Assembly: GCA_029817715.1 (NCBI GenBank)
Contig: JARUPY010000539.1
Location: 6,113,501 to 6,177,500 of the forward strand
DNA: 64,000 nucleotides
Direction of reading: 5' to 3'
Source: Melastoma dodecandrum
Taxonomy: Eukaryota > Streptophyta > Magnoliopsida > Myrtales > Melastomataceae
This document shows positions 1 to 12,584 of the stretch, piece after piece. Every line of letters starts with the position of its first letter. The first letter of the stretch is position 1. Under the pieces are notes generated by a model, which worked only from the letters and a program-made list of their open reading frames with translations, ran no database searches and was not told the origin of the DNA. A program made the translations under genes and the position numbers.

Positions 1-1788
1 ATTTTGCTCTACTCTCATCATGAACAGATGCATTTTCCAAAGATCAGAATCTTCTTATGAGTCTGTATCGTAATTTGATACAATTTCATAGATAGATTCT
101 ACTTCCGAGTCTAGGTCAGAAATATCCTGCTCATCTATAGGTTCATAAGCCAGGATTTCTTTCTAATGACTCCTGTCATCCAGAAATACCATTCGGAGTT
201 TTTCTCTCCTTTGGTTCTTCTGAGGAAAAGTATCCGCCTTGTGGGTTTTTTATCCACAAAACCAGCAACAATTGCAATTGCTCAACGGTTTCCCTTTTGG
301 ACACTTAGGTTCTCTGTCATGCTTTCGTTTAAAGGCATCGATCCTATCTTTATCCTTAAGGTTAGTCCGTCTCCTTACAAACCTCATTGGTTTGTAAGCA
401 GGACCTTCTTTTGGATGTCTCTCTTTGGCCAAACTTTCCTCTTATTGTATCCAACAATTTTTTTCTTTTTTGGAAAGTTTCTTGTTCTCATTGATTCCCC
501 TGGAGTATCACATCCATACCTCCCAAGTACATATTCAATTTGAGAACAACAGCTCTTGTTTAGGTACGACAGCTTTTTAGCCGCTTCCTTAACTGGAGCT
601 CAGTACACGCTTTCCTCATCACGTACTTAACCGCCTGAATCTTTCCTCCGAGTCCAGAAACAATTTTTTCTTCACTCAGAAGTAACTCATAGGCCTTTTG
701 CGCAACTTCCGGCCAAGGTTCTGGAAGTTTTGCAAAAAAGGTTCCCAATATGAACTGTTGAGAAACTACGTCCAGATTGTAATAATACTTCTGGAATTCA
801 CATACGTAGTTATCAAACAGACACATATTACAGATCTGTAGTTTAACAAGAGCGATCAATGATTGCTCTTTTTCCACAGTCTTAGTGGATAACGAAAAAC
901 CACAGGACTCCCGTTTTAATGCATCGCGATGATTGCCAATACACCAGCAACGGTCAGCGCCTGATCTATCTTTTCTTTGATGTCAGTATGAGCCACCAAA
1001 GATTTCCAGTATTTCTGCGCCGTTCCCATGAGGGTTGCTACACATAACTCATAGACTGATCCAGGGGATAATATCCCAGCAAACGCAGTCATTCGAATTA
1101 GTGATAACCACTCATCTATCTTTTCAGATACGTGCCTTTCACAATCGATATCTAGAAAAGCACCGGGATAATTATTGGCTTTAAGACATTATCCCTCGGA
1201 ATAAACTCTTGTTTAGTTCTATGGGGATAATCGGGCCTGTAAATTTCCCTCTTTGCAGTAACCAATTCATTAAACGTTCGGTTGTCTAAATGAACTGGAA
1301 TTTTCTCTGTCAGACCTAAGGCTTTCCTTAGATCCTTAGCCAACTCCCCACTTTGAGAGTTCAAATTTGCATTTCGCTTCTGTGAGTCTAAAATATAAGG
1401 AGCTACTGACTCCTTGTACATTTCTTCCACACTTTTGCCTTGATCCTGTTTGGAATTTCTTCCTCCCAGTTTTAATTTTTCGACTGGTTTTCCCGTGGTA
1501 CGCTCCAGTCCAGAAGTCGCCTCGGCTTCAGGCCTTTTTAAACTTCTCTCATGCTCTAAAGAGTCTAACATGTTATTTACTATAGAACCTACTTCCCGAG
1601 CAAGATGATTTCGGTAATCAAGACTCTCTGTACTCCCTTAAAATCGTTACCTGAGTTAAAATATCATTTATACTCTTGCTAATTCCAAAAGGAGACATCC
1701 TAGACTCTGAAACGAACTCCAATCGTGACGGAGTTCCAGAAGGATTTCCCGAAGATTTTCCTTCTCCAGCTATTTCAAGGACTTATTT
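1..1788 (-). pseudogene. Endogenous caulimovirid (plant pararetrovirus) coat-protein region, decayed, cut by window edge
   Basis: Read on the minus strand, a discontinuous coding region runs from about 1788 down to the window start. Pieces in order: an acidic/basic linker segment (1571-1152); a segment with a Trp-rich helix pattern (about 1150-905); a block with a tyrosine-rich stretch followed by KLPEPWPE (about 877-560); and a basic segment ending in a Cys-rich knuckle near 250-290 (CPKGKP, then CNCCWFCG). Internal stops and frame changes separate the pieces. This order (conserved helical core, then a basic region, then a CCHC-type knuckle) is typical of Caulimoviridae coat proteins, and I know of no host gene like it. 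The His/Cys end of the knuckle is interrupted by a stop. Genus cannot be set. It is a non-functional relic as it stands. A Ty3-type gag is the main alternative. Confidence 0.65.
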
Positions 1789-4700
1789 GAAAACTTTTCA
1801 AAATTTTTGGGCTAAATTAAATTATTAGAAAAGTAAAAAGATGAAAGGATAGTAAATAGAGAATTTTAAAACTTATTATCCTAAAAACAAAATTTTTTAT
1901 TTTTCAAGGGATAAATTGGAACTATCCTCCCAAATTTTCCTCCTGTTGTTTTCATCCTTGACAATCGACTGCCGACAATGAGGGAGGGTAGAAAAAAAGA
2001 GATTTTTGGGAGGAGGGCGATCATGCTCATGCATGATAGAAGCCACGAAAAGCCACTTTTTTTTTTTGTGGGTTGTCTCCCACGAGGGATTTGCATCCAT
2101 CCACTTGCGCGATAATAATGGAAGGTGTGACCTGAATTTGTGCTTCCCCTCAGGGGGAGGAGTGAAGAATTAGATTCCCACTCTAAGTAAAGGCGATTGA
2201 TGACATGGGGGGGGGGACGGGGATTAGTTCCCTCCCTTAGATTCCCGGGCACGGCACTCGGGACGACAACTCGACTTTTCCAGGCAAAAAAGGAATCGAC
2301 ATCCCATGAAAAAATAAATAAATAACTCGACCCGAAAGAAATAAAGGAAAAGGCTCCAAACTTCAAAAAGTGGGTTTTGTTTTTCTTTAGCGAAGGCCCG
2401 CCCGTGGGAAACCAAAAAGGAGTTAAGGGAATTTTTTTTATTTATTTTTATTTTAGAGGAAAGAAACTCTGGGGTTGGGCCTAAGGAAACTGACAAAGAA
2501 AGTTAAAGTAGGCAGGTGTGTGTGATCTTCATCTTCCAAAGAAAAAGGTTTTGTTCTGTTTTTCTTTTTCTTTTTTTTTTTATAAAGCAAAACACTCCGT
2601 CAAACTATATAATATAGGAATTTGTTAAAGGTGTCCAATCCAAGTGTACTATTAAATAAATATGCATTGATAATGATGATTTTACATTTATTACGGATTT
2701 TTGTAATCTTTTGTTTAGTTAAACATTGAAATTATATTAAATAAATTTGAAAACATAAAATTTACTATATAGGTGTTTAACTAGTGCCTTTATGACACCT
2801 ATTAAGAAACCCAATAATCCTAACCATTTAAGCCTTTAGGTCAAATTATGCTATAAGCGATCTTGGATTTAAACCGGTCCACAAGTAAAAATCGGCTCGA
2901 GGTGCGCGAACCACTTATCTGGTCCACACCCACACCCCAGCACACAATTAATTAGAACCGAACGGATCAGAACAACAGTTTTGGCCAATGCCCTCCTGCC
3001 TTACAAAAAGATTAATTGTCTGCCAAATTACATATTGGAATATCCCTCACTCACCATCGCATCGCATCGCATCACCCCTTGATATCAGCCATTGTATATT
3101 ACTACTACTACATCTTTTATCCCTTTTTTTTAATCATATTCCTTATTTTATTTAATACTTTTTTTTTCCTTTTCTTGACTTTTAAAAAGGTTAAAATAAT
3201 CATTTGCACGGATTCGAGGTCCCCTCTGCCATGTCCTTTTGTTTTTTTCTTCTCCTTTTTTTTTCTAATAGAAGGGCTTTCTCCTCGTTTGAGAAACACG
3301 GAGATAGAAAGACAAATGCCATTAAAAAACGTCAAAATCGTGTAAAGGAAAACAAAGATGATAACGTAACAAGAGCATGTTAAGGTCATGTTTATAATAT
3401 AGATATTAACTAATATCGACATGAACATCATTTTAAGTTATTTTTTATTCTTTGTACGCCTCACGTACTTAAAAAATTTCAAGGTCTTTCTCTAAATGGA
3501 TTAAACTATAACATGTCCTCAAATAGTATTCATGATTCTTGTTTGATCTAATTATGAAATTTATCGTATTTTTCTTATCAATTTGGACCAAAAATTTCAC
3601 GTGTGGAACACATTTTTTATGTATCAACGTCACCGATGAAGTCCGGACAGTTCAAAAAGCAACGGTTTCCGATGGGATGTCGGAGTCAGTTTCGCCAATC
3701 GAATCTAGACAATGACATTTCTTCATCATCGCTTCTTGTGTTCATCTCGTGGGTCGCCTATTGGAATGGTGACAATGATGTTTTTCTTTGACTTAACGTC
3801 CAACTACAATCAATTTAACGGAAAGGAGGCTGTGCAGGTGAAGTTTGTTAGTGTGGAAACGCTAAGCAAATGTGAATATGCAGCGTCTTTATGCATAGAT
3901 AATCTGGAACAGGGGCCAATCTTTGTGCTTAGGGTTCATTTGACAAATTTTATCGACAACTAAATCTCCCCATATGGAAAACTCAGAGAGATTCTCGATA
4001 CCAAGAAATTTTGAGTTGACAATGATAAAGAAAAATATTAAGAACGACGCTCGATATTGAGAACGACGGTTAAAAAAGTCGTCAATTTCAACACACGAAG
4101 TAGAAATGTGAGAAAAATTCATACATATAAAGGGAAGCTTTGAATTATGTAATTAATAAATCTAATGCACGTCTTTGAAAATATAAGGATTACGTATTAC
4201 AATATGAAAGACGAAAATTTTGTTCTTGAAGTCTAGAAACCGTTCATCGTATTCTGAAATATTCCGTTCTCACCATCGTCGACCGTTCGTTCTTCAAGGC
4301 AAGCCTTCAGGAAAGAAGCCTATCGTAGCTGCCGTCACGTCTCATTCGCCGAAGCGCCTCACAGTCTGTCGTTTCGTTGATTTCTTTTGTTTCATCATGG
4401 CTGAGTGAAGTGCCCCGTCTCAAAGACTCCATTTTCGTAATTCAAGTCCTTTACTTGCTTCTTTCGCGTTAGGTTATTTTTTACGGCGACCACAAAATAA
4501 CCCCATTCGCATAATTCGATACGTGTTGCGTAAAATACGTGAACAAGGAGATGCCCCTCTTTAGTTAAACTAGTTGTGCTTCCCCCCTCCTGTGATTGGC
4601 TACATCAGAAAAAACTCGAAGATCATCCTTGCGAGCCTGTTGTCTGGTGGACCCAACACTTGTTTCTAAGACCGGGCCAACTAAGCTACATCGATCTAAT

Positions 4701-4850
4701 CCTGTTGCAACTTGCAATGCGAGCGACAACCATAGTCAAAGACAAAAGAGAAACAATGTAATAACATATGAGTAATCATGGAATGAAACGACAGTAATTG
4801 CAGTGTTTTCAACTTATTATGCATTGCTTCTCTAGATGTTCCGATCTTCT
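1789..4850. other. Gene-free spacer
   Basis: AT-rich intergenic DNA with many homopolymer runs and short ORFs on both strands, none with a recognisable domain or a splice-consistent extension. It holds a tandem CATCG run near 3056-3075. It separates the viral relic from the 3' end of the esterase gene. I see no RNA gene. Confidence 0.6.
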
Positions 4851-6720
4851 TTAGTCCCACTGAATCTCCCTGTGAAAAGTCCACTCAGAAGGGTTTAAGG
4901 TCGTCTTGCCATCGGCCGCCACCAGGTCGTATGGCGAGTCCTCTGAGAACTCGGTCGGCATCGACTTCCAGTGCAGGGACGGCTCCCACTCGGCTTCCTT
5001 GAGCACCTTCAGTATTTCTTCAACCACCACCTTGCTTCCCTCGGCAGAGAGATGAACACCATCCCTAGTATTATTACATTTTAAGATCACATCAGGAAAC
5101 CAAACTGGAATATTTCTCATGAGGTCTGTTGAGATGGACTCAGCTAGCAACAGTTTCCCCCCGTCATTTCCATGAACTTTTGCGGGAACGAAGCATATGA
5201 ACTGTCGGACTTATATTCAAAAGATAGGAAAGGATGGGTTGCATAAAAAGGCAGAAGCTTACGTGAAGCACGTGTTCATCCAGTTTGGTCTTTTCTGGAT
5301 CGCGATGAAAAGGTTGATGGCTTTCACTCCGATCTCGCTGCTGAGGTCCATGCATGCTTCCGCATATGATCCGCATAGCTCATTTGTACGTATTATCTCA
5401 CTGAACACGCCACTGCACGACAACTGTTTATTAGGCATAAGTGGGGAAGCATTGGAGTAGAGGCAGATACAACAGCGGTTGTACCTCGTGTTTTGGCGAA
5501 CTCTCTCCTCATTTACCGGAGGACATGTCAGGAAGATGATTCGCGTACTTTCTGAAAGAGACTGCATGCAAATAGCCGTTGAAAAACTGCAGTTAGCTTC
5601 AAAGAGTTCACCGGCAGCGTTGCCCGAGCACAGCAGACAAAAATCAGAGCAGGAATAAAGAATCTAAAAGGACAGTAGGAGCTATATGCGCACACAGGTA
5701 ACGCAACCGTGGAACTCTGTTTCGATCCGGTAATCAGAGTCATATTCTCATCCTGGCCATAAGTAATGATGTCAATCGAAAATTGCAGAAAGAAAAACAT
5801 AAATCTTTAGATGATTTACGGTTTACTACTAGTAGTCCAACTGGACTTCTTTCGGACCCAAAACATCGCCGGGAGTTTAGCAACATGGATGAAAGAGCAA
5901 CGCCATATCAGACTGTCCTACCTCACTCGAGGAGAACCAGGGATTGGTAATGAAGGAACTGAAGTGTACCTTGATGTGCTCACCTATCTTTCTCATATGC
6001 TCAACGTATTCTTGGAGCGGAACATGGGGACCGAGTCCAGATTTATTCGGCCCCATGGAGTCATTGCCTCCAAAATAGACAATCACCAACGAAGGCTGTT
6101 CTACCGCATCCTAAAACCATGAAATCGACCATTACTGGCGTGCGGTGAACAGAAGAAGTCACCGTTACTTAGAAAAGTGATGAGTAAAGCAGCATCAAGA
6201 TAAACAGCAAATCGGCAATGATAATCCAAAGCAAGCTAGGATCACAACGTAGCAGTGCATTTCATTTGGCTGGTTCGAAAACAGCAAGCAGAACAAGTAT
6301 ATCCCAGTCCAGAAACGTGATAGTCACGGACAAGATACTCATTTCCAATGCACCATAACTTAAATCACATCCACACAACAACGACGTGCAGGCGTAGTCG
6401 GTCGTCGGTCGACGTACAACTGGACCACGGCTACCTTAGGGAAGACTTTATGGAGGACCTGGACGGCGCGGCGCGAGTTCCATCCATAGTAGCCTCGCAG
6501 CAGTATGTCCGCCTACGAAGAACGCAAGGAATAAGCCAAAAACAAAAAAAAAAAAATGAAGAAGAAGAAAGGGAAGAGGAGCAGATTTCAGGGGAAAGAG
6601 TCATTCAACTTTGCGAGAGTAAATGTCGGAGAGGATAGCGCCCCATCCGCCATTGGCGTAACTGAGCTGAACGATGGAGGAACCGAAAAGGACGAAACGA
6701 GGCCTCGCCGGTCCCACCAT
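4851..6720 (-). CDS. CPRD49: GDSL/SGNH esterase, CPRD49 / isoamyl-acetate-hydrolysing type
   Basis: Six exons join into a 256-residue protein, the normal length for this family: 6720-6610, 6512-6435, 6110-5970, 5561-5485, 5412-5263, 5064-4851. The start at 6720 gives MVGPARPRF, the family N-terminus. Block I is FVLFGSSIVQ, with the catalytic Ser in GSS. Block III is VYFGGNDSMGP, with the oxyanion-hole GGND. The last exon carries DGVHLSAEGS, the catalytic Asp/His pair. The conserved LHWKSMPTEFSEDSPYDLV tail is present. By family knowledge it is a small carboxylester hydrolase acting on short acyl esters. The 72-nt fourth intron (5484-5413) is a multiple of three and has no in-frame stop, so its retention would insert 24 residues rather than truncate. 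All splice sites are GT-AG. The gene looks intact. Confidence 0.92.
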
Positions 6721-8564
6721 CCAGATCGGCGTGGCCTTCACTCCAGAAGCCGCGGAGGGTCGTGGAGGGCACGCGGGAAACAACAACTCCGCCGATTACG
6801 GAGGAGAATGTCCTAACCCTTGTTTAGCTTTTCAGCAGCCTGTTTAAGGTTTTATTACTCCGATGGCCAGGATTATTATATCCCATTTCTACCCTCGATC
6901 TCATTCCATTCCAACTCGGCTCTTTTTTCTTTAAATGTATGGTTTCATGATTTCGGGTTCTCTATAAAATAATGGTAAGAAAATAATGGAATTTAATTGA
7001 TTCGGGATGACACGATTGTTCCTTTATTTGTTGGGTTGGGTTGTGAGGGAAGGAATCCCCACCCCCTTTTCCCCTTTCTTTATCATTACTCTTTTTTTTT
7101 TTTTTTAATTTGTTCCACTTCTCTTCTCGGTTATCGGAATAATTACATATTTATGTCAAATCTCGCTCCTTTTAGCCATATTCCCGCAGGTGGGGATGCC
7201 GTCGGTTGTAGGGCGGTCCGGCCTATCTATGTCTCTTGGGGGCCCGTTACGACAATCGTAGCGGCCCATAACATTTCCAATACTTGGCCCACTTAGCACG
7301 TCCACCGGGCTTAATACGCATCGTTTGTCCAATGGGCCTGATTCAACGGGATAAGTGGATCAAGATAACCACAGGCGATATTCTTTTTTCATGTCTTGAG
7401 CCATTCAGCACATCTATGACAATATATAATATATATAACGACTCGTAATAAGTATGTCGTGGTCGTGATTCGATAGCTTGATATTGGGGGTTGCAGAGCA
7501 GAGTTGGCAATTGGGCATTAGGGTGTGCACATGGGCATTTTGGACCCACATGAGAATGTGACCCCGTTTGTATAAAAACTGTCCCTGCCCCCCTCACTTG
7601 GATAGGAAATCATCAACTCCCCCCATAAGATCTCAACATGCATGATGCCCAAATGCAGAGAATAATGACACACACACACACACCCTTATTGAAATTGATC
7701 GCTACACAACCAGGAGCTCATTGAACTGCCTTTTAGAGGAGGGGTGGCATGAGAGGGTAAAGGGTAATGCCAAAACGCCATGCTTTTGGATTGACCCCCC
7801 AATAAAAAAAAGGAAAATTCCTTTCCAATTAATTTGCAACAACAGCAAGCTATGCTTCCACTAAACAATCCCCCTTTAATCCTGATCACCTAACCATTGA
7901 AAATAAGACGAATGCTAGGACTAGGAGATGACCCCGACTTGGTATTTCATCATGCTTGCTCTGCTTTGGTGAACAGTGACGACCCAAAGGCTAAAACGGG
8001 TCTGATACTTGTCACACTGTCTGTCTGAGGAAGTCCCCCCGCTGGTTGTGACTAATGGGGCTCTGAAGAGAATCCATCCTGTCTGAAAGTCAAGCGTGAG
8101 ATGACGTCTTCTTGCGTGCTCTCTTCTTACCGAAAGTCCTAGTGTCCCAATCCATATAGCACCGGATGAAACCCCCTACCTTCATCATCATCATCATCGT
8201 CTAATCTAATCTAATCTAATCTCTTCTCTTACTCTCGAAACTTGACCCTCCCTCCCAAAAAAGTTTTAGCTTTTCATGTCTTCTCTTTGTCCCCAACTAC
8301 TATCTTGACTTTCTTTTTAACACACATCTCACTTACACTGAACCCGTGTCTGAATCCCAAGAGAGAAAAAAGCAAAAAAGATGAAGTGGCACATTGTTAG
8401 GTCGCGTGAGTTTAAGGCTCGTTCAGACAGCAGCTGCTGCTTTAGTCTGAGATTATATGAATTGCAACTCCCACCAAATCTTCTCGGCTCTCTTTCTTCT
8501 GTTCCAAACCCCCTCTGAGATCAAATCAAACTCACCCACTCAACTCCCCTCTTCTTACAGTCTG
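6721..8564. promoter_or_regulatory. Divergent intergenic region between the esterase and membrane-protein genes
   Basis: About 1.8 kb of non-coding DNA shared as upstream sequence by the minus-strand esterase and the plus-strand membrane protein. Several GGCCCA/TGGGCC words (site II-like, TCP-bound in plant promoters) cluster at 7259-7340. A CA microsatellite lies at about 7671-7683, and CATCAT followed by TCTAA repeats at about 8184-8222. I see no gene. Confidence 0.5.
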
Positions 8565-9300
8565 ATGGGTTTGTACAAATTTGGGAGATTGACAAGGCTG
8601 TGGAGGGGAGCCAAGACCCTCTTCTTCCTCCTTAACCTTCTCGTCTCCCTACTCTTCCTGTCCGCCCCGGTTCTCCTCGCCATCGCCGACTCCCTCCTGC
8701 CTTCCCTTCTACTCTCCTCTTCTCTTCCCCCTACTCCCCCCGGCATGTCCCTCCTATCTCTCCGCTCTCGTCTGAACAACTACAACTTCTGCTGCTCCCT
8801 TGTCGACGTCCCCCTCATCTCCATTGTCCGATCAGCCGTTATACTGTGTAAGGAAGTTATCACTTCCCCACCCTGCAACATTCAACGCCTCCTTTCATGA
8901 ATTGTTATTGATCGAGGGCGCGTACAAACTCCACATTGCAGGCGTATACAGCCTGTGCAACGGGCCGAGGCTGTCCCGGGGGCCGTACCTGGGGATCACG
9001 ACTGTGCTCTGCCTCTCGTCACTGGCTTTCGTCTCGTTGAAGGCCTGTCTTATGTTGGCAAAACCCGGTTCGAACAACGCCGACGAAATCACGCTGGTGG
9101 CATGCTCATTGTCGTTCGCGGTCGGGCATGTAGTGGCAGCATACAGGACCAGCTGCAGGGAGCGGAGGAAGCTACTGGTATACAAAATCGACATCGAACA
9201 AGCAGTGAGTCGAAAGTATCCCGACACCGATCAGCGTTCAATACCCGATTTTTATCACGTTAAAGCTTTAGCATCAGCAAAGAACTCTACTTTTGACTAG
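8565..9300 (+). CDS. Plant-specific multi-pass membrane protein of unknown function
   Basis: Two exons, 8565-8847 and 8942-9300, joined over a 94-nt GT-AG intron, give 213 residues. The protein opens MGLYKFGRLTRLWRG. A hydrophobic segment follows (about residues 17-50, containing FLLNLLVSLLFLSAPVLLAIAD), then a conserved region across the splice reading VILCVYSLCNGPRLSRGPY. Two further hydrophobic segments follow (ITTVLCLSSLAFVSLKAC and LVACSLSFAVGHVVAAY), then a basic YRTSCRERRKLL. I recognise the CVYSLCxGPxLSxGPYLG and VAYRTSCRxRRKLL pattern from conserved uncharacterised angiosperm membrane proteins, and no function is established that I can name. An upstream in-frame ATG at 8457 would add 36 residues. 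I prefer 8565 because the added part is low-complexity and the family begins near the basic segment. Confidence 0.78.
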
Positions 9301-9895
9301 GATTATCCAAAAGAGGAAAGCTTGCGCTTCTTTTCCTGTTCTTTTTTTTTTTCTTTTGGTGAATTGCAAATGACGTGGAGCGCATGGAAATTGACTGGCT
9401 TATGGGTTAGTACTGGAACTGGACCTGGAACTGACACCCAGACCCGACCCCACTTGGTTATTACAGCCCGAGATTCTTATCTTAGATTATGGTCCCCGTG
9501 AGATCATGTTTGTATCTGTAGGGACAGTGTCGAGATAATGTAAAAAAAGTGATGCTCTTGACGTGAGGGGAGGGTTTTTGCAAATTGCAGGTGTCGGCCT
9601 GCAAGAAGGATGGGCTTGCCCTGGCCCTGCCCCTGTTCCTGTACCACCACCCCAAGTTGATCCGGAAGGCAGAGGAAGTGAGATTTTAGATTTAGAGGAA
9701 TCCTTTGGCTGTTCCCCATGACTTGGATTTATTACAAGGTTAGAGTTGCAAGTCCTCCCATGTGGACTGCTCATGGGAAAGAAGGAAAAAAAAAGTGTGC
9801 ATATAAAAGAAAAATTATGTAGAGAACGTGACACTGGACCATCATACGATTTCTCTAAGTAAGAATGGCATCCTTCACGTCCTATGCTAGTTCTA
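9301..9895. other. Convergent 3' spacer
   Basis: Tail-to-tail interval of about 0.6 kb between the membrane-protein gene (plus) and the P450 gene (minus), expected to hold both 3' UTRs. ORFs on the minus strand here are Pro/Ser-rich and carry no domain. Confidence 0.5.
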
Positions 9896-12510
9896 CTAGT
9901 CTTTCTGATCAACGTCGGCGGCGGCATCAAGCCGGTGTATGTGGATTGGGTACCGTTTCTGCATTCTTGTAGTCGGGAAGTATACTGACTTGTCGTCTTC
10001 AGCAGGAACCCAGCTGATGGACGGATTAGGGAAAGAATTAGCTCGGTTAAGGATTACGTGACTGATGATGCTGTGCGACGACGATGCACATTGTCGTGGT
10101 ACCTGTACGTGGTTAGCAGCCGGTGCAGGAAGACTGATATTTCCACCCTGGCGAGCTCGTATCCAGGGCAAAGACGCGTTCCTCCACCAAATGGTGTGAA
10201 GATTTGCCCTGGCATCGACATCCCAGAGTTGCTCTGCATGATTGCGACGACTTAGCAGCAGTTGATTAAGTTCCATCTTTCCCGGTTAAGCGATGTCAAA
10301 GACTCGGGCATGGTTTCCACACTGTACCTGCCACCGCCACGGATTGAATGTCCTAGCATCTTCGAAGTATTCTGGATTAAGATGCACCGCACGAAACGAG
10401 GCGAACACCCTCCATCCCTTAGGAATTCTGTGACCTGTTCATGCGTAACCCGAGGGGGTTCGTCAATACACCACGACAACACCCGACATAGATAAACCAA
10501 GAACAGGAAATGGCCGTTGTCGAAATTAACAAAGTCCGCCATTATCGCTGAACCTTTGATGTCAATGTCGGTCATGGCTCGCCTGAAAACTCCGCCGATG
10601 ATGTTCGCCATGCGTAGAGTCTCGTTGATGACCTGATTATATCAAGTATAGTTCGATGAGCAAGTGGAGAGATGGCCATTTACCAAATGTGTTGGTTCTT
10701 ACAACTTACACACTGAGTGAATGTCATTGACTTATAGTCCTCCCAATTAAGCTCATCCAACTGATTCTTCTTTCCCCTGATTCTGCCATGCTCTTCCTGT
10801 TTCCAATCAAACATCGGTATAAACCTCGTGAGAGGGGGATGGTCATGCCGAGTCATCTTCGAGTTATCACATTCCCTGTCATCCGAAACTGATAAAAGTA
10901 ATTCAGAACCTTTAGCTGAGCAAGTGCTCGTGGGGTCTCCGTGAGGTACTTGACCGCGAAAGTCATCATGGTGGAGGTGGTCTCGTAACCGGCCACAAGC
11001 AACGCCACCAAGAAATCCGCGATCTGCTCGTCCGAGAAGTGGTCGTCGGAGTCCAACAGTGCGCCCAACACGTCCCTCTTCTTGGCCCCACCGCTCTCCT
11101 TGTCTTTCCTCCTCTGCTTCACCACCAGATTCAATGCTTCGGCCACCTTTGTCCTGGCCTTCAACATTTATCCGTGGGCCACGTCAAATTTCATTTTATA
11201 CAAATTACCACAACAAAACCAAAACATAAGTTAAGAAAGGCCGACTATGAAACAGACCCAAGTAACCATCCAAAACTATTGTTGCTCTTGTCGTAGCAAA
11301 TCAAGGGGGGACAAAGTCTTGAAGTTTAATTTGTAGCAGTCTGTTTTCCCAGGCCAGGAGACAAAGGGGATTGGTTTGGTCATCTAACTTAAGTGGTAAT
11401 AAAATCTTCACAGAAAATCCACATATTCGAGACAAATGTCGTGCCAAATCAGAAGACGTCTCCATCACACGTGCAATTTTTAAGTCCACAAAAAGACGTC
11501 TGCCCCACCCAACCTTCACTCTAACCTCGCAGTCTGTAAGCCTGTCCTGTCCCAACCGTGACACCAATTTTGTCTTTTCTTCTTTTCCAACGATAAATCA
11601 TTTTCAATAACATTTTCTTTTTCTGTTGAAAGAAAGACAAGATTTTGAAGCCAACCCACAAAAAATCTACCACGGATACGAATTGGACAAGCTTTAGATT
11701 TATATTTAGCATAATAGATTTGGAAAAGAGTGGGAGTGTTTTACTTGGATTGCTCTGCGGTAGGATGGGGAGAAGATAGAGGAGGGGACGCTGAAGAAGC
11801 CTTCGATCACGAGCACGTATTCTTTCCTAAGGCTTTCTGTCCATTCCCCTGGATCGAAGCTCATCAGTTGCTTCATCGTCAGTTCAAACGTTATCTGCGT
11901 GTGTCCGAAACCCCTTTACCACCAACCCATGTAATAAATAAAAAGAAAAACACACATGCAAAGGGTCGTTGTTTTGATTTTGAGGAACCTTTTTGGCCTC
12001 TTCCATGAGGAGGATACGGTCCGACCACCAGGCGAGGTTGGACCGGATTAGACGGTCCATGTCCACAAGGAGGTGATCCCTGATGGCGGAGGAACTGCCC
12101 AGGCTCATGGTGAGCGAGTGCATCCTCTTGTGGAGCGCCCCCTTCATCAGCAGCAGCGAGTGGCGCCCCAGGAGGTTCGATATTGAGCCCGGGTAGCTGC
12201 ATTCGAAGAGCTTCCCCTCGTTCTGGAGCAAGAGCCTGTTCGTCTCTGGCTCCGTAAAGAACACGGTCGGCTCCCCGAACACGTGGGTCTTGAACAGAGG
12301 CCCATACCTCTTTACCCTCTCGTCGATGAACGGCTCCGGGTTCTCCGTCCTGTAAGCCGCCACGAGCTGGAGCGTCTCCCCTATCAGGGGGATCCCGAGG
12401 CTCCCTGGCGGGAGGGTTGCACCACGGCGGCGGAGGGAGGCGGTCGCAAGGAGGAACATCACGGTAATGGCAGCGGCTGCCGCGAGGAGCATGACGTCCG
12501 CGGGATCCAT
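9896..12510 (-). CDS. CYP90A1: Cytochrome P450 CYP90A1 (CPD-type brassinosteroid biosynthesis enzyme)
   Basis: Eight exons give 478 residues, matching CPD length: 12510-11989, 11894-11745, 11158-10910, 10796-10710, 10632-10554, 10434-10328, 10233-10109, 10013-9896. All have GT-AG borders and consistent phases. An N-terminal membrane anchor (about residues 5-25) precedes the proline hinge [33 protein letters not shown] and [16 protein letters not shown] are CYP90A hallmarks. Helix I has [13 protein letters not shown], helix K has INETLR, the PERF-region equivalent is FNPWRWQ, and the haem loop is [15 protein letters not shown] with the thiolate Cys. By family knowledge it is an ER-membrane monooxygenase in brassinolide synthesis. 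No catalytic residue is missing. CYP90A is clearly favoured over CYP90B/C/D by the N-terminal block. Confidence 0.95.
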
Positions 12511-12576
12511 GCCTGGGCGTTGTGGGTGGATATGGAAGAAAGGTGTGTATCGACGAATGAACTCCTTTTGGGTTGT

Positions 12577-12584
12577 TTTTATAG
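12577..12584 (-). promoter_or_regulatory. TATA box of CYP90A1
   Basis: The minus strand reads TATAAAAA here, about 67-74 bp upstream of the ATG at 12510. The spacing suits a short 5' leader. Confidence 0.5.

Noticed and set aside
8457..8564. In-frame upstream ATG extending the membrane protein by 36 residues
   Set aside because: The extension is Ser/Pro/Thr-rich and upstream of where the conserved family sequence begins. 8565 is a better start, though 8457 is not excluded.
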